From positions 22,918,412-22,982,411 of the forward strand of contig NC_045139.1 in NCBI RefSeq assembly GCF_008831285.2: a DNA stretch of 64,000 bases, given 5' to 3'. The notes below the pieces were generated by a model. The model saw nothing but the letters and a program-made list of their open reading frames with translations. It had not been told where the DNA came from and searched no databases. Both the position numbers and the translations under genes were made by a program. This document shows, piece after piece, positions 12,028 through 31,539 of this stretch. Source of the stretch: Nymphaea colorata (lineage: Eukaryota; Streptophyta; Magnoliopsida; Nymphaeales; Nymphaeaceae). Numbering within the stretch: the stretch's first letter is position 1; each line of letters opens with the position of its first letter.

Positions 12028-14524
12028 TGTCACACCCCAACCTTTTGACCCTCAAATAAATTTGTTTTTTTTTGTTAAAACATGAAAATTAAGGTGCGAC
12101 GACAGAGTGATTCAAAAGGAAAAGAGCTATGTAAGTCAAAATAATGGGCCAAACTTTTCATTATATAACAATTTCAGTTCATACAAAAATCACATCATAT
12201 TTCTCAATAATACATACAAATAAAAATGTCCCAAATGACAATAATGATGTCACAAAAACAAGACACCAATAAGACCAAAACAAGATGCACTGATACTACA
12301 ATAGACCCAAAACCTCCTCAGTAAGATGTTAGTTCAACCATCTGATCAATGTACTGCCCCAAGTCCGCCAAAACCTGAAAAATAAAAACAACATAAGGCT
12401 TAGCCTTCCAGTATGGGAACATCCGAGATAATTCCCTTACCCTCTTAGGTAAGGACTCAAATCTAGGATAAACAATTACAAAAGCAAATCACTATCATGT
12501 CATGATAGGGTATATAGTCACACGACTTTTCAAGAAGACCCCTCACATATACCACGACATGTAAAGACCACTCGATGGCCACAATAACGCATTCAAAAGC
12601 CACATACAATTCATGCATAAACACATCATTCACACTCACTTCATTCACATTCTTTTTATTTACATTAGCTTTAGTGAATTGATAGTTCTTGTGGATGCAA
12701 ACACGGGCACGTGCACAACACGAGTGACCTACAGTCGGGAGACAACCCCCGTGGTGGCCCGAAATGATATGGATCCATTCACACTGCAGTGGAAGAGCAA
12801 TCATCCATGGATGTGTAAATTCCAATGAGAGTTGCTCAGCCTTTTCTAGAACACCTAGTTTGGGAAGGCGGGACGGGACCCCAACACTCCAAGCACATCA
12901 CACAACGGTACCCTGGGGCCTTGCACCACCTACACTCCGAGCAGGCAAGACCAGTAGCGAAGATGAGACATCTTCCAAACACAATGCCACAATCCACTAG
13001 CCTCTCGTCTCTTATTTTTTCTTACTTATCATTACGAAAGTACATTCACAAAATGACTGGCTAACTCATGAGGTTGGTTCACTTTGTGAGTGCACCCATA
13101 CCTCCAATTGCCTCCACACGAGGGCTACACATATAGTTAACATTCTTAGCTTGTAGTCATAACATTACGGGTTCAACTACCCTCCAATTTCATTTATTTG
13201 CATTCATGTCCACGACAATGCATGTGCAACATATCACAACATTCACATTAGTCACACACATCAATCACATCTTTCAAAACTTAGCCAAACCATGGAGAGT
13301 AGTCTCGATTCATGATTGGCTCGTAGTTGTCCTAGGTAATTATCATTCTCGGATGTTTTCTAATGCACAATCAGGGTCGATGAGATACTCGACTCGATAC
13401 CCCACCTCATCTTTCGTAAGCAGTTATCATTTCTAGCATGCAAATGCAATTGCGTAGAAATTTTTAAAAACAAAAATAATCACATATGCATTCAATTCTC
13501 ATGCATACATTCATTTAATCACTTCACAATCATTCAATCACATCACAATCATAGGATCCAATGAGTCTGAAAACACACATTCACAAGTTGGCCCCAAGCA
13601 GGAATTTGCCTGGAATGTCACATACTTGTCGCGCATCGCCAAAATACCCAAAATGTCTCGAGCTTCGATTCTTGTCACTCAAGGTATACTCAACGTGCCT
13701 GGCGTACTTGTAAATGTAATCAAGCGATAAAATTTCTATTCAATTCACTTTATAATCTCTACAAGTACGAAATATAATCATTGAGGCATAGGTCACCGCC
13801 TCAAGAGGGTGTCGACGGGTAGTATCAACCCACAAAGCCCTCCAATAGGTCTCTTTTCAAACCCTAGAGATTGTGACCAAACGATTTGTGTAACGCGCTT
13901 TCGATTTGAACCAATCACTAATGCATTTCTCACTTGCTTCATTAGTTGAGGCGTCTTCATAACATACATATTATTTCCCAACAAATGACGTGCATGCACA
14001 TCAACAAAAACATACTTCATGAGTTCACTAAAACAGTTATAAATCTTCTTCACAGCATCACAATCTCTACCATGCTTCCCAATTGCTTCGAAAATCAACC
14101 CATCATGCTAAAAAGATAGATATACACGTGGATCCTCGTCCCTCCAAAATAGTCCTAGACCTTCCCCAAAAGCAAATCCGCTAACATGCATTATAAATCA
14201 TCAAACCTTAAGTTTAGCATGCTCAATCATTAATTATACATGCACCAACCGAAATTATTAAGCAATTTAAGCTCGATTAGGCCTCGCTCACCCCAATCTT
14301 AGAGTCCAAACTGTTGTAGTGTTTCCGGCAGCCACCTGAAATGTTCGATTGATCCCCTAGCGGCAAAAATCATATGATGCCGCCACCACCAATGCCTACT
14401 ATTCGCTGTTATGAGAGGAAAGACGCATCCCCAAGCTGTAGTCTGATCAAACAACCACAAAAAGAGTGAAAAAGAATGCAAGAGGAGGGTCTGCCATTAG
14501 AATAGGGCCTCCGACAATGAAAAG

Positions 14525-14980
14525 TTGGTTTGGCTGAAGGTGGGAGACACTCGGAGTGAGGAAAAACTGGTGGGAGAGAGAGAGTGTGTAGAGAGGGAGA
14601 GTGCTCAGTTGAGGGAGAGGGGAAATCAAACAGAAAATGAGGAGAGGAAGACTGATCGAGAGAGTTTGGGCAGAGGGGAGAGCGTGTGGGGGGGGGGGGA
14701 CTGGAGACGAGAGGGTAGCAGAGGAGAGGGACCGTGCAGGAGAGAGCTGGTGGGAAGGAGAAGGAGAGAGAGAATGTAGAGAACAAGAGAGACGGGCAGA
14801 GAGATGGTGCTGATAGAGAGGGGAGAGTGTGGGTAGAGAGAGCATGGGCAGAGAGAGGGCATGTGAGGAGCGTAGGAGGAAGAGGAAGACTCAATAAGGA
14901 GAATCAAGATAGAGGGAGAGGCGACAGAACAACGAGAGAGGGAGGAGGAGAAGAAAAAAGAAGAAGACAAAAGAGATAGA
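14525..14980. repeat. GA-rich low-complexity tract
   Basis: Almost pure GA/GAGAGA sequence on the plus strand with an 11-12 base G run near 14688-14699. Long open frames occur on both strands only because of composition (Ser/Pro/Leu or Arg/Glu/Gly runs). They are not credible genes. Confidence 0.85.
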
Positions 14981-15679
14981 GAGAGAGACCGACAACTTAC
15001 CTACGCATCGCCACTGCCGCTGCCGTCTTCACCTCTGTCACCGCTGCTCTTTCCAGGCTCTTGCTTCTCTGTGATGCCTACCCACCAGCGAGACGAGAGA
15101 CGAAGAAGAGGGAGCCACTGAGGAAGGTGAGGGAGAAGGGCCCTCACGTCGGGCTCTCATGCGGGTGGGTTTGGGTCCAGGTTTGGACCCGATCCTGCCC
15201 ACCTACAAAAGCCGAGCTTTACAGCTCCATCTTATCTTGCTTAAGTTCTTTTAGAGATGTGTTTGTGATCATTCATGATGTTGAGTGAATGTGAATGTAT
15301 GGATTCATTTATCTTTCATGATTAAATGGAAATCATTCATTCCTACCATGATATTCTTCTAAGAGCATTCTTACCACCACATCCATCTAAGATTTTTGTT
15401 TATACAATTGTCATAAATATTTTTATGAAGATGAAAATTTTTTGAAAATAGAATGTGGTTATAGACCATCAAACATGAATCTAATATTGGGTCATTACTT
15501 GAGTTTTTCTCTTGGTGAAGTCGGTAAATAAAAAGATCTTAGGAGAAAAATATTCAAGAGAATGAAAAAGAGGAAAGACTTGAATGTAAGAGAAATATAG
15601 AGAAAAAGAGAGAAATGAGATTTTGAAAACCACAAAACAAATGATTTAAAAGAAAGAAAAATATGTGTACATAAACATA

Positions 15680-15792
<113 letters not shown>

Positions 15793-17039
15793 ACGTATAC
15801 AAAAGCTTGTAAAAAAAAATTTAAATCAAATAGAAAAAGAGAATGAGATTTTAGAAGGAGAGAGAGAGAGAATTAGGCTTTAAAGAGAAAGAAAAAAAGA
15901 GAAAATGAAACACACATATATGTATTCATTTATACATGTATGTGCATAAGAATTTGAAAAAAATATATATATTAAATCATAAATAGAGAAAAACAAAGAA
16001 ATGTACTCATGTACACGTATACGTATATAACTTTTATATACATATATGTCTTCATGAAAATGAAATCAAGAGATGATTTAACAATATCCGACTTTAACTT
16101 TTATATAGGCCGGAGAGGAACTTAAACTCATGCAAGAGCCTAGGCTAAGTCTCCAAGCTCGCATTCGAGAGGGTATTTGCTTTTGAAAATCTTTTGAAAA
16201 ACTTGATTTCAAATATGAACATAAAACCATAATCATTTCATTTGCCACAAGAAAATATATTTCTCCCACCACTGGGTATGGGAGAAAATCAAATATTCAT
16301 GAAATGAAAAACAACGTAATAAAATGCTCATTAGGGTTCCTAATTGAATGATTAAGAAAGAAACTAAACGTGAGAATGACATGGTGATGCATATTAACAT
16401 GTACATATTTGTGAATGGCTTCTCTAGGTTGGACAAATCTCAACCTCAAAAATCAACTTAAGAATAAAGAAAATCCCAACCCAAGCACCCAGCCTCAATG
16501 TGCATTTGCTCATTAATTAAGGAAAAATTTGAACATCAAGCATGAACATCATTTCAAGCATAAATGATGAGTAAAGCAACATAACAAGAACATTTTTTGC
16601 AAATATATGAAAAAATGAAATTTGTTTCGCCTTGCTCATACTCCCGGTGTACTAAAGAAATAACTCTCGATTCCGGATAGAAAATCATTTGTGCTTTCTT
16701 GCATGGCCATAGAGAGGTGGTAAGATGAAATGAGAAAAATGAAAGAGGACTATATACTTTGTATATGGATGATATTAGAAATGAACATCTTTCTTTGAAT
16801 GATTCTAGGGTTGCCTCGGATGAAGTTCCAAGATTATAAAAATGTCCCTCCAAGAGTTCCCCTTGTGCTCTCTTGAAGAGTTTGGGCTTGGAGAAGATTG
16901 CACCCAAGGTTGAAGAAGAAGAAAGAAATGGAAAGAGATAATTAAGGAAAAATAAAAAATTTCAAGTGGGAAAACATGAGGTGTTCCTCCATTGTTGGCT
17001 TATGCCCAAGAGGAGAGATTGTAGGGATATTTATAGAGA

Positions 17040-17165
17040 GTTTTGGATCCAAATTCAAAATTTGAAATTCAAAATTTGAATTCAAGAGAGAAGAATTTTG
17101 AAGCCAAAATTCAAAATTTGAATTCAAGAGGGAAGAGTTTCGAAACCAAAATTCAAAATTTGAAA
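17040..17165. repeat. Palindromic AATTCAAAATTTGAATT repeats
   Basis: Two to three imperfect tandem units of about 50 bp, each containing a self-complementary core (AATTCAAAATTTGAATT). Similar AATTTGGA words continue to about 17640. This could fold into hairpins; no gene is present. Confidence 0.7.
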
Positions 17166-17695
17166 TTCAGAAAGGTTTGTTTAGTATAAAACTACTTTTT
17201 ATTTAAAATGTGTATATAAAAAAAAATGTTTGTTGTTACAAATGGGTGGGCTGACTCCATTTTGAGTGACTCTGGGTTTGTTTTAAATTCAAATTGGGTT
17301 CAATTGGTCATCAATGTGTTCTAGAGAGCGATTTAGGCTCAAAACGCATCTTGGCGTGAGAACGAAACATAAAACAAAGGGAAGGCCCGTGCACGCGTGC
17401 GCAGTGCTCATAAATTCAAATTTTGTTTTTTGATTTTGGCTTTGGAATTTGAGTTTGGAATTCTCAATTTGGATCTAAACTCGGAATTTGGATCTAATTC
17501 GGATCTGATAATTGGATTTTGGATTTGAATCTCGCGTCTAAGGTTGGGTTTTGAATTTGAATTTTGTGTTCAGGTTTGAACAACGGTTTAGAAATTCATT
17601 TTGGATCGAATAGTTGCAAATTTGTTTTGGGTCTAAAATTTAAATCCAAATAATAAAATAATAGTCTTTTTTGAAAAATTTGGGATGATAACAAA

Positions 17696-18086
17696 CCCCC
17701 ATGGCTTAGGACCTGCATTATTCTAGGGAGAGGTCAAATTATTCCCTTGGTTCATAGGACCCTACCAGATCAAGAGAACAATTGGGTCCTTCGCTTAGGA
17801 GTTGCAATTACCAGTAGGAAGTTTCATCCACTCAGTTTTCCACGTATCCCAAGTTAAAGCCTTGTATTACACCTCCATCTACAGCCCAAATTCAAGCAGC
17901 TCTAGTACTTCAAGAGATTGCAGGATTGTCTCCATTTCACAGACTTGGCACTCACAAGGTTAAGCAAGACAATCACATAAGAACAGAATGGCCTATCGAA
18001 TGGACAAGTTATAAGGACCTGCCAACAACTTGGGAATTGGACACAACATTCAGGCCCAATTTCCTGAATTCACACTTTAAGGACAG
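17696..18086 (+). pseudogene. Gypsy A integrase C-terminus with chromodomain-like end
   Basis: The integrase tail is readable: FIGPYQIKRTIGSFA (about 17748-17792), then after a stop ELQLPVGSFIHSVFHVSQVKAL (about 17796-17864). These match the usual GPYQV..ERIG..AYKL and HPVFHVSQLK motifs. At about 17985-18080 comes PIEWTSYKDLPTTWEL with FRPNFLNSHF, the chromodomain-like end of chromoviruses (usual form VKWxxxPxxxxTWE). At least one in-frame stop and one frameshift occur. The tail runs straight into the 3' LTR, so the polypurine tract has been lost. Confidence 0.75.
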
Positions 18087-18298
18087 CTTTAGTTTTCGTC
18101 AGGTTTCAATTCCTATTCTTAGAGTAGGAGCGGGGTCAGGTAATGAAATAGAAATGTAATAAAACCATACCCAATTTCTGTATACTTAAGGTAGGGGGTT
18201 TCACCCTAATGGTAATGAAGAATCATTTTGTGTTAATTGAGAGTTGGGCTTCTGTTAACTTGAGCAGCTTCTTGTCATCATGTTAGGAGAGCCTAACA
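18087..18298 (+). repeat. 3' LTR of gypsy element A (5'-truncated)
   Basis: Aligns with the last roughly 212 bp of the 5' LTR, from TTTAGTTTTCG to CTAACA. The first ~35 bp of the LTR and the polypurine tract are absent, which points to a small deletion at the internal/LTR junction. The right target duplication CAACT follows. Confidence 0.8.
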
Positions 18299-18527
18299 CA
18301 ACTCTAGCAAATACTTTTGAAAAATAAAATTTGTTCATACATGCTCTTGAGCCAAAAGTACTTTGGATTTGAGTCCGCTCTAATTCTACTTCAAAGGGAT
18401 GAAGTGTTTCTTAAAGCTTGTCAATTCTTCCAGGATAAGTGGCATATTTGAATTGGCAGCTTCTTTAACATAAAAATCTAGTGTGGTAAACAGCTGATTC
18501 TTCAACATATGTGCCACACTAGATCTG

Positions 18528-18703
18528 CTTGAACTTCACAATCTGCCTGATATTCTCCCAAGGCTTGACCCATATCATTTCTTCAAACTGCTATGTTTCT
18601 CCTTGGTTATTAATCACCTCAATGAACAAGTAGTGCATGATTCCTGCCATCACTTGAGTCTTTGCATATATAACCTTTGAGAACTTGATTTTCAGTGCAA
18701 GTG
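18528..18703 (-). pseudogene. Phytocystatin (cysteine protease inhibitor) pseudogene
   Basis: On the minus strand one frame reads LALKIKFSKVIYAKTQVMAG, then MHYLFIEVINN, then a stop (TAG at 18591-18593), then QFEEMIWVKPWENIRQIVKFK. This follows the phytocystatin pattern closely: the QxVxG inhibitory loop (QVMAG), the LTLEV-like strand, and the C-terminal Pro-Trp loop within VWVKPWxNFKxLxEFK. The N-terminal LARFAV helix is not found upstream. Similarity fades after 18528, although a loosely open stretch continues. The in-frame stop inside the core fold argues for a dead copy. It lies on the same strand as the multi-exon gene just upstream. Confidence 0.7.
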
Positions 18704-18928
18704 TCTACAAACATCAACATGATAATTGATTGACGACCCCTTCTCATGATCGCTATTATCCTTAGGAAGAAAATCTGCTAGAAGGGTAAACCCTTCAAGG
18801 TATATGCAACTTTTCTAGCTTTCATAAAAAATAGTTGCAAAGGAAAGAATTGCATACATTATTTTTGAAGGTAACAGCTTAATCCTATAAAATATTGAGA
18901 AGAAAGGCATGATTGACTTGATACTCAC

Positions 18929-27371
<8,443 letters not shown>

Positions 27372-27504
27372 GACCACAAAAGAAGACAGAGAAGAAGAGG
27401 ACGCTCCTTGTAGTACGAAGGGAATACAGAGAGAAAGAAAGAGATATGTTCATTTATATCAATCATAAGATTTTTATTGCTTGCTGCGGCTCTCCTGGAT
27501 CGTT

Positions 27505-27543
<39 letters not shown>

Positions 27544-27766
27544 GTGAAATCAACTCCGAGTAGTCGGAGAGGAGAAGCACTTGCAGTCGGTGACAATGGA
27601 AGATGGCGGAACCCTCTCTTCTCCCATCTCTACCAGCGGCAGCAGGAACATAATCCCTCTCTATCTCTATCGATGTCGATTGAGAAATTTGTGCTTCATA
27701 TTCTCTCTCTCTCTCAGACGAACTTTTCCCACGGTTGTTTTGCGCCAATAATTATAAAGCTTCATT
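27372..27766. other. Possible 5' region of the minus-strand gene; (GA)n
   Basis: CT/GA-rich sequence with a (GA)16 tract at about 27508-27540, which on the minus strand is a pyrimidine-rich leader of the type common in plant 5' UTRs. It lies just upstream of the putative first exon. No certain TATA box was assigned. The last five bases, GGAAG (27767-27771), are the left target duplication of the next retrotransposon. Confidence 0.35.
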
Positions 27767-27771
27767 GGAAG

Positions 27772-28189
27772 TGTTCCCCTGTGTCAGGGTTGTACAGTCT
27801 TTGTTTTTGTTTTAGTTGATTTCCTTTGTGTATGTTTGGGCCTTGGTGTAAGCTTGAGTGTTCATCTATGTAGGAGCACCCTCCCAAGGTCCTTTGCAAG
27901 TGTATAGATTGGGGTTCCTAGCTTTGGTTGGTCGGCTTGAGAACTTTGTAAGTGGCTTCGGCCAACCTTTGTAAGTAAAGTTAAAAGCTTACTTGCTTCC
28001 CTCGTGATGTACTCATCTTGTTAAAGTGAATACATTGCGAGTTTTCTTTCCACACTCTTGTGTATTTTGTGTCTTTGTTTTTGAGAAAGCGTTCAAGTGA
28101 TCTGCACTCACTTGAACGAAGGCGAAGGCTTGCGGCTTACTGGCGAGAGTTTGCTGCGCCGCACGGGCCGAAGGAGTCGGCCCGTGACA
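27772..28189 (+). repeat. 5' LTR, compact chromovirus
   Basis: 418 bp, TGTTCCCC to GTGACA. Same length as the 3' LTR with no indels between them. Confidence 0.95.
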
Positions 28190-28191
28190 AC

Positions 28192-28203
28192 TGGTATCAG
28201 AGC
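28192..28203 (+). other. Primer binding site, compact chromovirus
   Basis: TGGTATCAGAGC, two bases after the 5' LTR, complementary to initiator tRNA-Met. Confidence 0.9.
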
Positions 28204-28219
28204 CCAGATTCAGGTCAAT

Positions 28220-29185
28220 ATGGGGAAGCGATTGGAGAGTCGATGTAGATCGTCGCGTCGACTTGCTGTCGTTGAAGAAGGAGCCATGGCATCATCATAT
28301 AATCTGCGAGATGCCAAAGGCAAGGAACCGGCCCGTCCAGAGGAGGTGAGCCCAGGCCGTCAAGGCGAGACGAGCCCAGACCGTGGCCAGGGAAACCTGG
28401 AAGAGACAGTGAATAGGTTGGTCGCAGATGTGGCCACCCATGAGGAAGCCCTCAGCTTTGCCGCCGAGACCTTTGAGGGATTCAAGGAGGAGATGAAGTT
28501 GATGAGGGAACAGATGGCCGAGTCAGTGGCCTTGAACCGTTCACTCTCCGACTTGGTGAAGACCTTGCAGTACGAAGTTGCTGAACTTCGGGCTTCAAAT
28601 CAGAGACTGCTACGTATTAGCTCATCCAACAGTAGCCATGAGAGGACCAGTAAGGTCGACGTTCAACGTCCGGTGAAGTACAGTGGTAGCCAGGATGCGA
28701 GGGCAATCAACAACTTTCTATTTCAAGTGCACTACTACCTGGACTTGCAAAACGTAGTAGAGGAGGACTTGAAGATCAAGACCGCAGCGATGTTGTTAGA
28801 GGGAGATGCTATGGCTTGGTGGAGGCGGAAGATGTTTGACGTTGAGAATGGCGATTGCACGATTGCTACCTTTGACGACTTCTGTAAACAACTGAAGGGG
28901 TACTTCATGCCCGTAGATGCCGAGAGACAGACTTACCGGATGGTGGTGAACCTGAGACAGACAGGTTCCTTGTGGGAATATGTTAGAGCCTATCAAAAGC
29001 TCATGTTGGATGTACCTAAGATGCCAGAAAAGGATAAGCTTAACTGGTTCATCATAGGGCTCCAATCTTGGGCCCAAGCCGATGGGAGAGATCAGACCCA
29101 AAGACTTTGGAGCAAGCATATGTGGCAGCCGAGCGCTTGGCAGATACCCAACGCAAAAGCTACACTGAGACCTTCAAGCCTATGA
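28220..29185 (+). CDS. Gag of the compact chromovirus (frameshifted near its end)
   Basis: I chose the ATG at 28220 (MGKRLESRCRSSRRL) because it follows the primer site; the open frame extends upstream only into the LTR. Residues 1-60 are basic and disordered, and a coiled coil follows (about 28420-28610, ending ELRASNQRLLRI). The capsid-like gag core runs from FLFQVHYYLDLQNVVEEDLK through AMAWWRRKM and FKQL..YFMPVD to WEYVRAYQKL and FIIGL. After WAQA (about 29082) the frame goes wrong. The normal continuation, DPKTLEQAYVAAERLAD, is in the next frame, so a single-base indel lies between about 29082 and 29098. The native protein was probably one fused gag-protease polyprotein. Confidence 0.85.
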   Translation: MGKRLESRCRSSRRLAVVEEGAMASSYNLRDAKGKEPARPEEVSPGRQGETSPDRGQGNLEETVNRLVADVATHEEALSFAAETFEGFKEEMKLMREQMAESVALNRSLSDLVKTLQYEVAELRASNQRLLRISSSNSSHERTSKVDVQRPVKYSGSQDARAINNFLFQVHYYLDLQNVVEEDLKIKTAAMLLEGDAMAWWRRKMFDVENGDCTIATFDDFCKQLKGYFMPVDAERQTYRMVVNLRQTGSLWEYVRAYQKLMLDVPKMPEKDKLNWFIIGLQSWAQADGRDQTQRLWSKHMWQPSAWQIPNAKATLRPSSL

Positions 29186-30186
29186 GGGAGTCCGACCACA
29201 ACGGTAAGGAGGAGCGAAGAGACAGAAGTGGATCGTCATTTCAGAGGCAAACTGGGGGAAGGCAATTCTTTCGCAGGGATTACAATGGGCCACCAAGAGA
29301 AGTAACTTGTTGGGTTTGTGGGGAAATGCGTGAGGCACGCGTCTGCCCAAAGCGAGTAAGGCCGACAGGGCAAGCCAATGTTGCGAGGGCTGCAGAGGCA
29401 AGCACTTCAAGGTCATCTGCCAATGCGCTACAAGGTGGAGATGTGGAAGAGTCCAGAATTGGGGCACTTCAACTTCTTCATGTCTTGACAAAAGAGGAGG
29501 AAACGAAGGTGACAACGACACCTTCAACGGAGCTCATGTGCATAGAGATTTTGGTGAACGGAAAGCCTACCATCGCCATGGTAGACACGGGAGCCACGCA
29601 CAATTTTATTTCGGAGGAGGAAGTCGGGAGATTGGGCCTCACCCGAGGAAAGGGGGAGTCATGCGTGAAGGCAGTGAACTCAGAGGCAAGACCGATCTAT
29701 GCCATAGTCCGAGATGCAGTTGTGAAGATTGAGGGTTGGTCGTGTAGGGCCAACTTCTCGGTGGTTCAGATAGATGATTTCCAGATGATTCTAGGCATGG
29801 AGTTCCTTTGCGCATCAAAGATGGTACCGATGCCGCACTTACGCAGTGTAAGTATCATGGACGAGAGGCACCCTTGCATGGTCCCAACCGTCCCAACAAG
29901 GAAGGATAAAGGTAAGGCCGTGGTAGTATCAACTCTTCAACAAAGGCAGGGCGGAGACTCTAACAGAAGCCTCCCGGAACGAGACCTCACCGTGCAGCGA
30001 GTATCGCCGACCAAGCAAGCAACAGATCGGCGAGTGGAGAAGATTCTTCGGCAAAAAGCAAACTCTCGAGGGGAGCCGAAGAAATACCAAGTAAAGTGGA
30101 TAGGCGAGCAGGACCCAACATGGGAGTATGCGTTTTGCATGAAGCAGTGCTACCCGTTGGACGTGAAGACCTATCACAGCAGATAG
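29098..30186 (+). CDS. Gag C-terminus, protease and chromodomain in one frame
   Basis: This continues gag after the frameshift (TLEQAYVAAERLADTQR). A damaged zinc knuckle follows: CWVCGEMREARVC lacks the central His and is one residue short of CX2CX4HX4C. The retropepsin has MVDTGATHNFI (catalytic DTG intact, about 29578-29610), the ARPIYAIVRDAVVKIEGW flap region and MILGMEFL. The frame then passes without a stop into a short linker and a chromodomain-like end: RRVEKILRQKANSRG, KKYQVKWIGEQDPTWEYA. RT, RNase H and integrase, normally several hundred codons here, are cleanly missing while the frame stays open. The stop TAG is 30 bp before the polypurine tract. Confidence 0.85.
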   Translation, partial: PKTLEQAYVAAERLADTQRKSYTETFKPMRESDHNGKEERRDRSGSSFQRQTGGRQFFRRDYNGPPREVTCWVCGEMREARVCPKRVRPTGQANVARAAEASTSRSSANALQGGDVEESRIGALQLLHVLTKEEETKVTTTPSTELMCIEILVNGKPTIAMVDTGATHNFISEEEVGRLGLTRGKGESCVKAVNSEARPIYAIVRDAVVKIEGWSCRANFSVVQIDDFQMILGMEFLCASKMVPMPHLRSVSIMDERHPCMVPTVPTRKDKGKAVVVSTLQQRQGGDSNRSLPERDLTVQRVSPTKQATDRRVEKILRQKANSRGEPKKYQVKWIGEQDPTWEYAFCMKQCYPLDVKTYHSR

Positions 30187-30208
30187 CGCCGAGGACGGCG
30201 CTTGTTTT

Positions 30209-30221
30209 GAAGGGGGGAGCC
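30209..30221 (+). other. Polypurine tract, compact chromovirus
   Basis: GAAGGGGGGAGCC lies immediately before the 3' LTR, the plus-strand priming site. Confidence 0.85.
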
Positions 30222-30639
30222 TGTTCCCCTATGTCAGGGTTGTACAGTCTTTGCTTTTGTTTTAGTTGATTTTCTTTGTGTATGTTTGGGCCTTGGTGTA
30301 AGCTTGAGTGTTCATCTATGTAGGAGCACCCTCCCAAGGTCCTTTGCAAGTGTATAGATTGGGGTTCCTAGCTTTGGTTGGTCGGCTTGAGAACTTTGTA
30401 AGTGGCTTCGGTCAACCTTTGTAAGTAAAGTTAAAAGCTTACTTGCTTCCCTCGTGATGTACTCATCTTGTCAAAGTGAATATATTGCGAGTTTTCTTTC
30501 CACACTCTTGTGTATTTTGTGTCTTTGATTTTGATAAAGCGTTCAAGTGATCTGCGCCCACTTGAACAAAGGCGAAGGCTTGTGGCTTACTGGCGAGAGT
30601 TTGCCGCGCCGCACGGGCCAAAGGAGTCGGCCCGTGACA
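30222..30639 (+). repeat. 3' LTR, compact chromovirus
   Basis: 418 bp, partner of 27772-28189. It is followed by the right target duplication GGAAG. Confidence 0.95.
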
Positions 30640-30644
30640 GGAAG

Positions 30645-31382
30645 TGTACCTATTATAAATATGTTGGAGAAAGGTCGAAAAGCGGACACGTGGTGTTCCA
30701 TGCGTCAGCAATAACTCAACCGTCGTTTTTGGTGTAGAGAATCTAAGTCATTACATTATACGTGTTTAAAAAAAAAAGTGGGTTGAAAGAAAAGCAATGA
30801 AAGGGGGGGGCCTTGTTTGGTTGTTTGATTTCGTTATACTTTTTAACTTCAAAAAGTTTCACTTGTTTGGATTTGAGTCTAGGATAACTTTTGTCTACAA
30901 ATAAATGAATTTCCTCACATATTTTATGAAATTTCTCAATAAAAATGCACGCGTTGTTAGCTAATTGACTGACTCAACAAACCATGAGGGCATACAAATT
31001 TTATATCATGACATTGAAGATGAAAAAGGATTAACAATGAGCTATAGAATTTTATTAAAGTAGATCTCACTCCAAAACAGCATTTTGGAGGGGTTGACAT
31101 CAAAAGTTATTCACAATCAGCAGTGTTTTTGGTGTGTCTCACAAACCAATTTTTAGAAAATGATTAAAAATTCATTTGTTCACAAAACAGCTTTTTTTAG
31201 GATATCATCCAAGCCCCCAAGTTTTTTAGTATAAGGTAGTAAATGACTGGGTTTATATTCTTGTTATGTGGAAACTAAGTTTTGCATAACAATAACTTTA
31301 TTTGTGAATGAATACTAGCCCTATTGTTAAATTCATATGGACCAACAGAAAGGCTAAAGAAGAGAACATCATGAGTCACTTA
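30645..31382. other. No gene recognised
   Basis: AT-rich spacer. A G-run followed by CCTTGTTTGGTTGTTTGATT (about 30802-30829) resembles one end of a Tourist/Harbinger-type MITE, but I find no matching partner end. Confidence 0.5.
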
Positions 31383-31536
31383 GGTAGTTGGAACACTCTA
31401 TGAGTGTTCTATGAAGCTATCCCAAAGATTGGGGTAGATTTATGAAACACTAGAACTAGGTATTCATGATTTTGACTCAATCTTTGGGGCAGGTTCATGG
31501 AACAATTACAAAGTATTCCATTTGCCAAACGACCCC
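31383..31536. mobile_element. Tourist-like MITE with shortened left arm
   Basis: TTA flanks both sides (31380-31382, 31537-31539). The left arm TGTTCTATGAAGCTATCCCA and the reverse complement of the right, TGTTCCATGAACCTGCCCCA, are clearly related over about 40 bp. The right end reads GGGGTCGTTTGGC as an inverted terminus. The left terminus is shorter, which suggests a small internal deletion. Confidence 0.5.
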
Positions 31537-31539
31537 TTA

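Larger units (their letters stand above)
27772..30639 (+). mobile_element. Compact gag-protease-chromodomain LTR retrotransposon (non-autonomous chromovirus)
   Basis: Two 418-bp LTRs (27772-28189, 30222-30639), a perfect target duplication GGAAG (27767-27771, 30640-30644), a primer binding site and a polypurine tract define the element exactly. The LTRs differ at about 14 positions (about 3.3%, mostly transitions), so it is younger than the other LTR elements here. The 2-kb interior encodes gag, protease and a C-terminal chromodomain; RT, RNase H and integrase are absent. Mobility would need enzymes supplied by a complete relative. It resembles the TR-GAG class of plant elements but also keeps protease and chromodomain. 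Confidence 0.9.

Noticed and set aside
14409-14979. Several overlapping 80-160 codon frames (Ser/Pro/Leu-rich and Arg/Glu/Gly-rich)
   Set aside because: They occur in all frames of a GA/CT-rich tract and have no domain.
29180-29527. Minus-strand frames under the compact chromovirus (also 28796-29119, 29987-30349)
   Set aside because: Shadows of the gag/protease coding frame.
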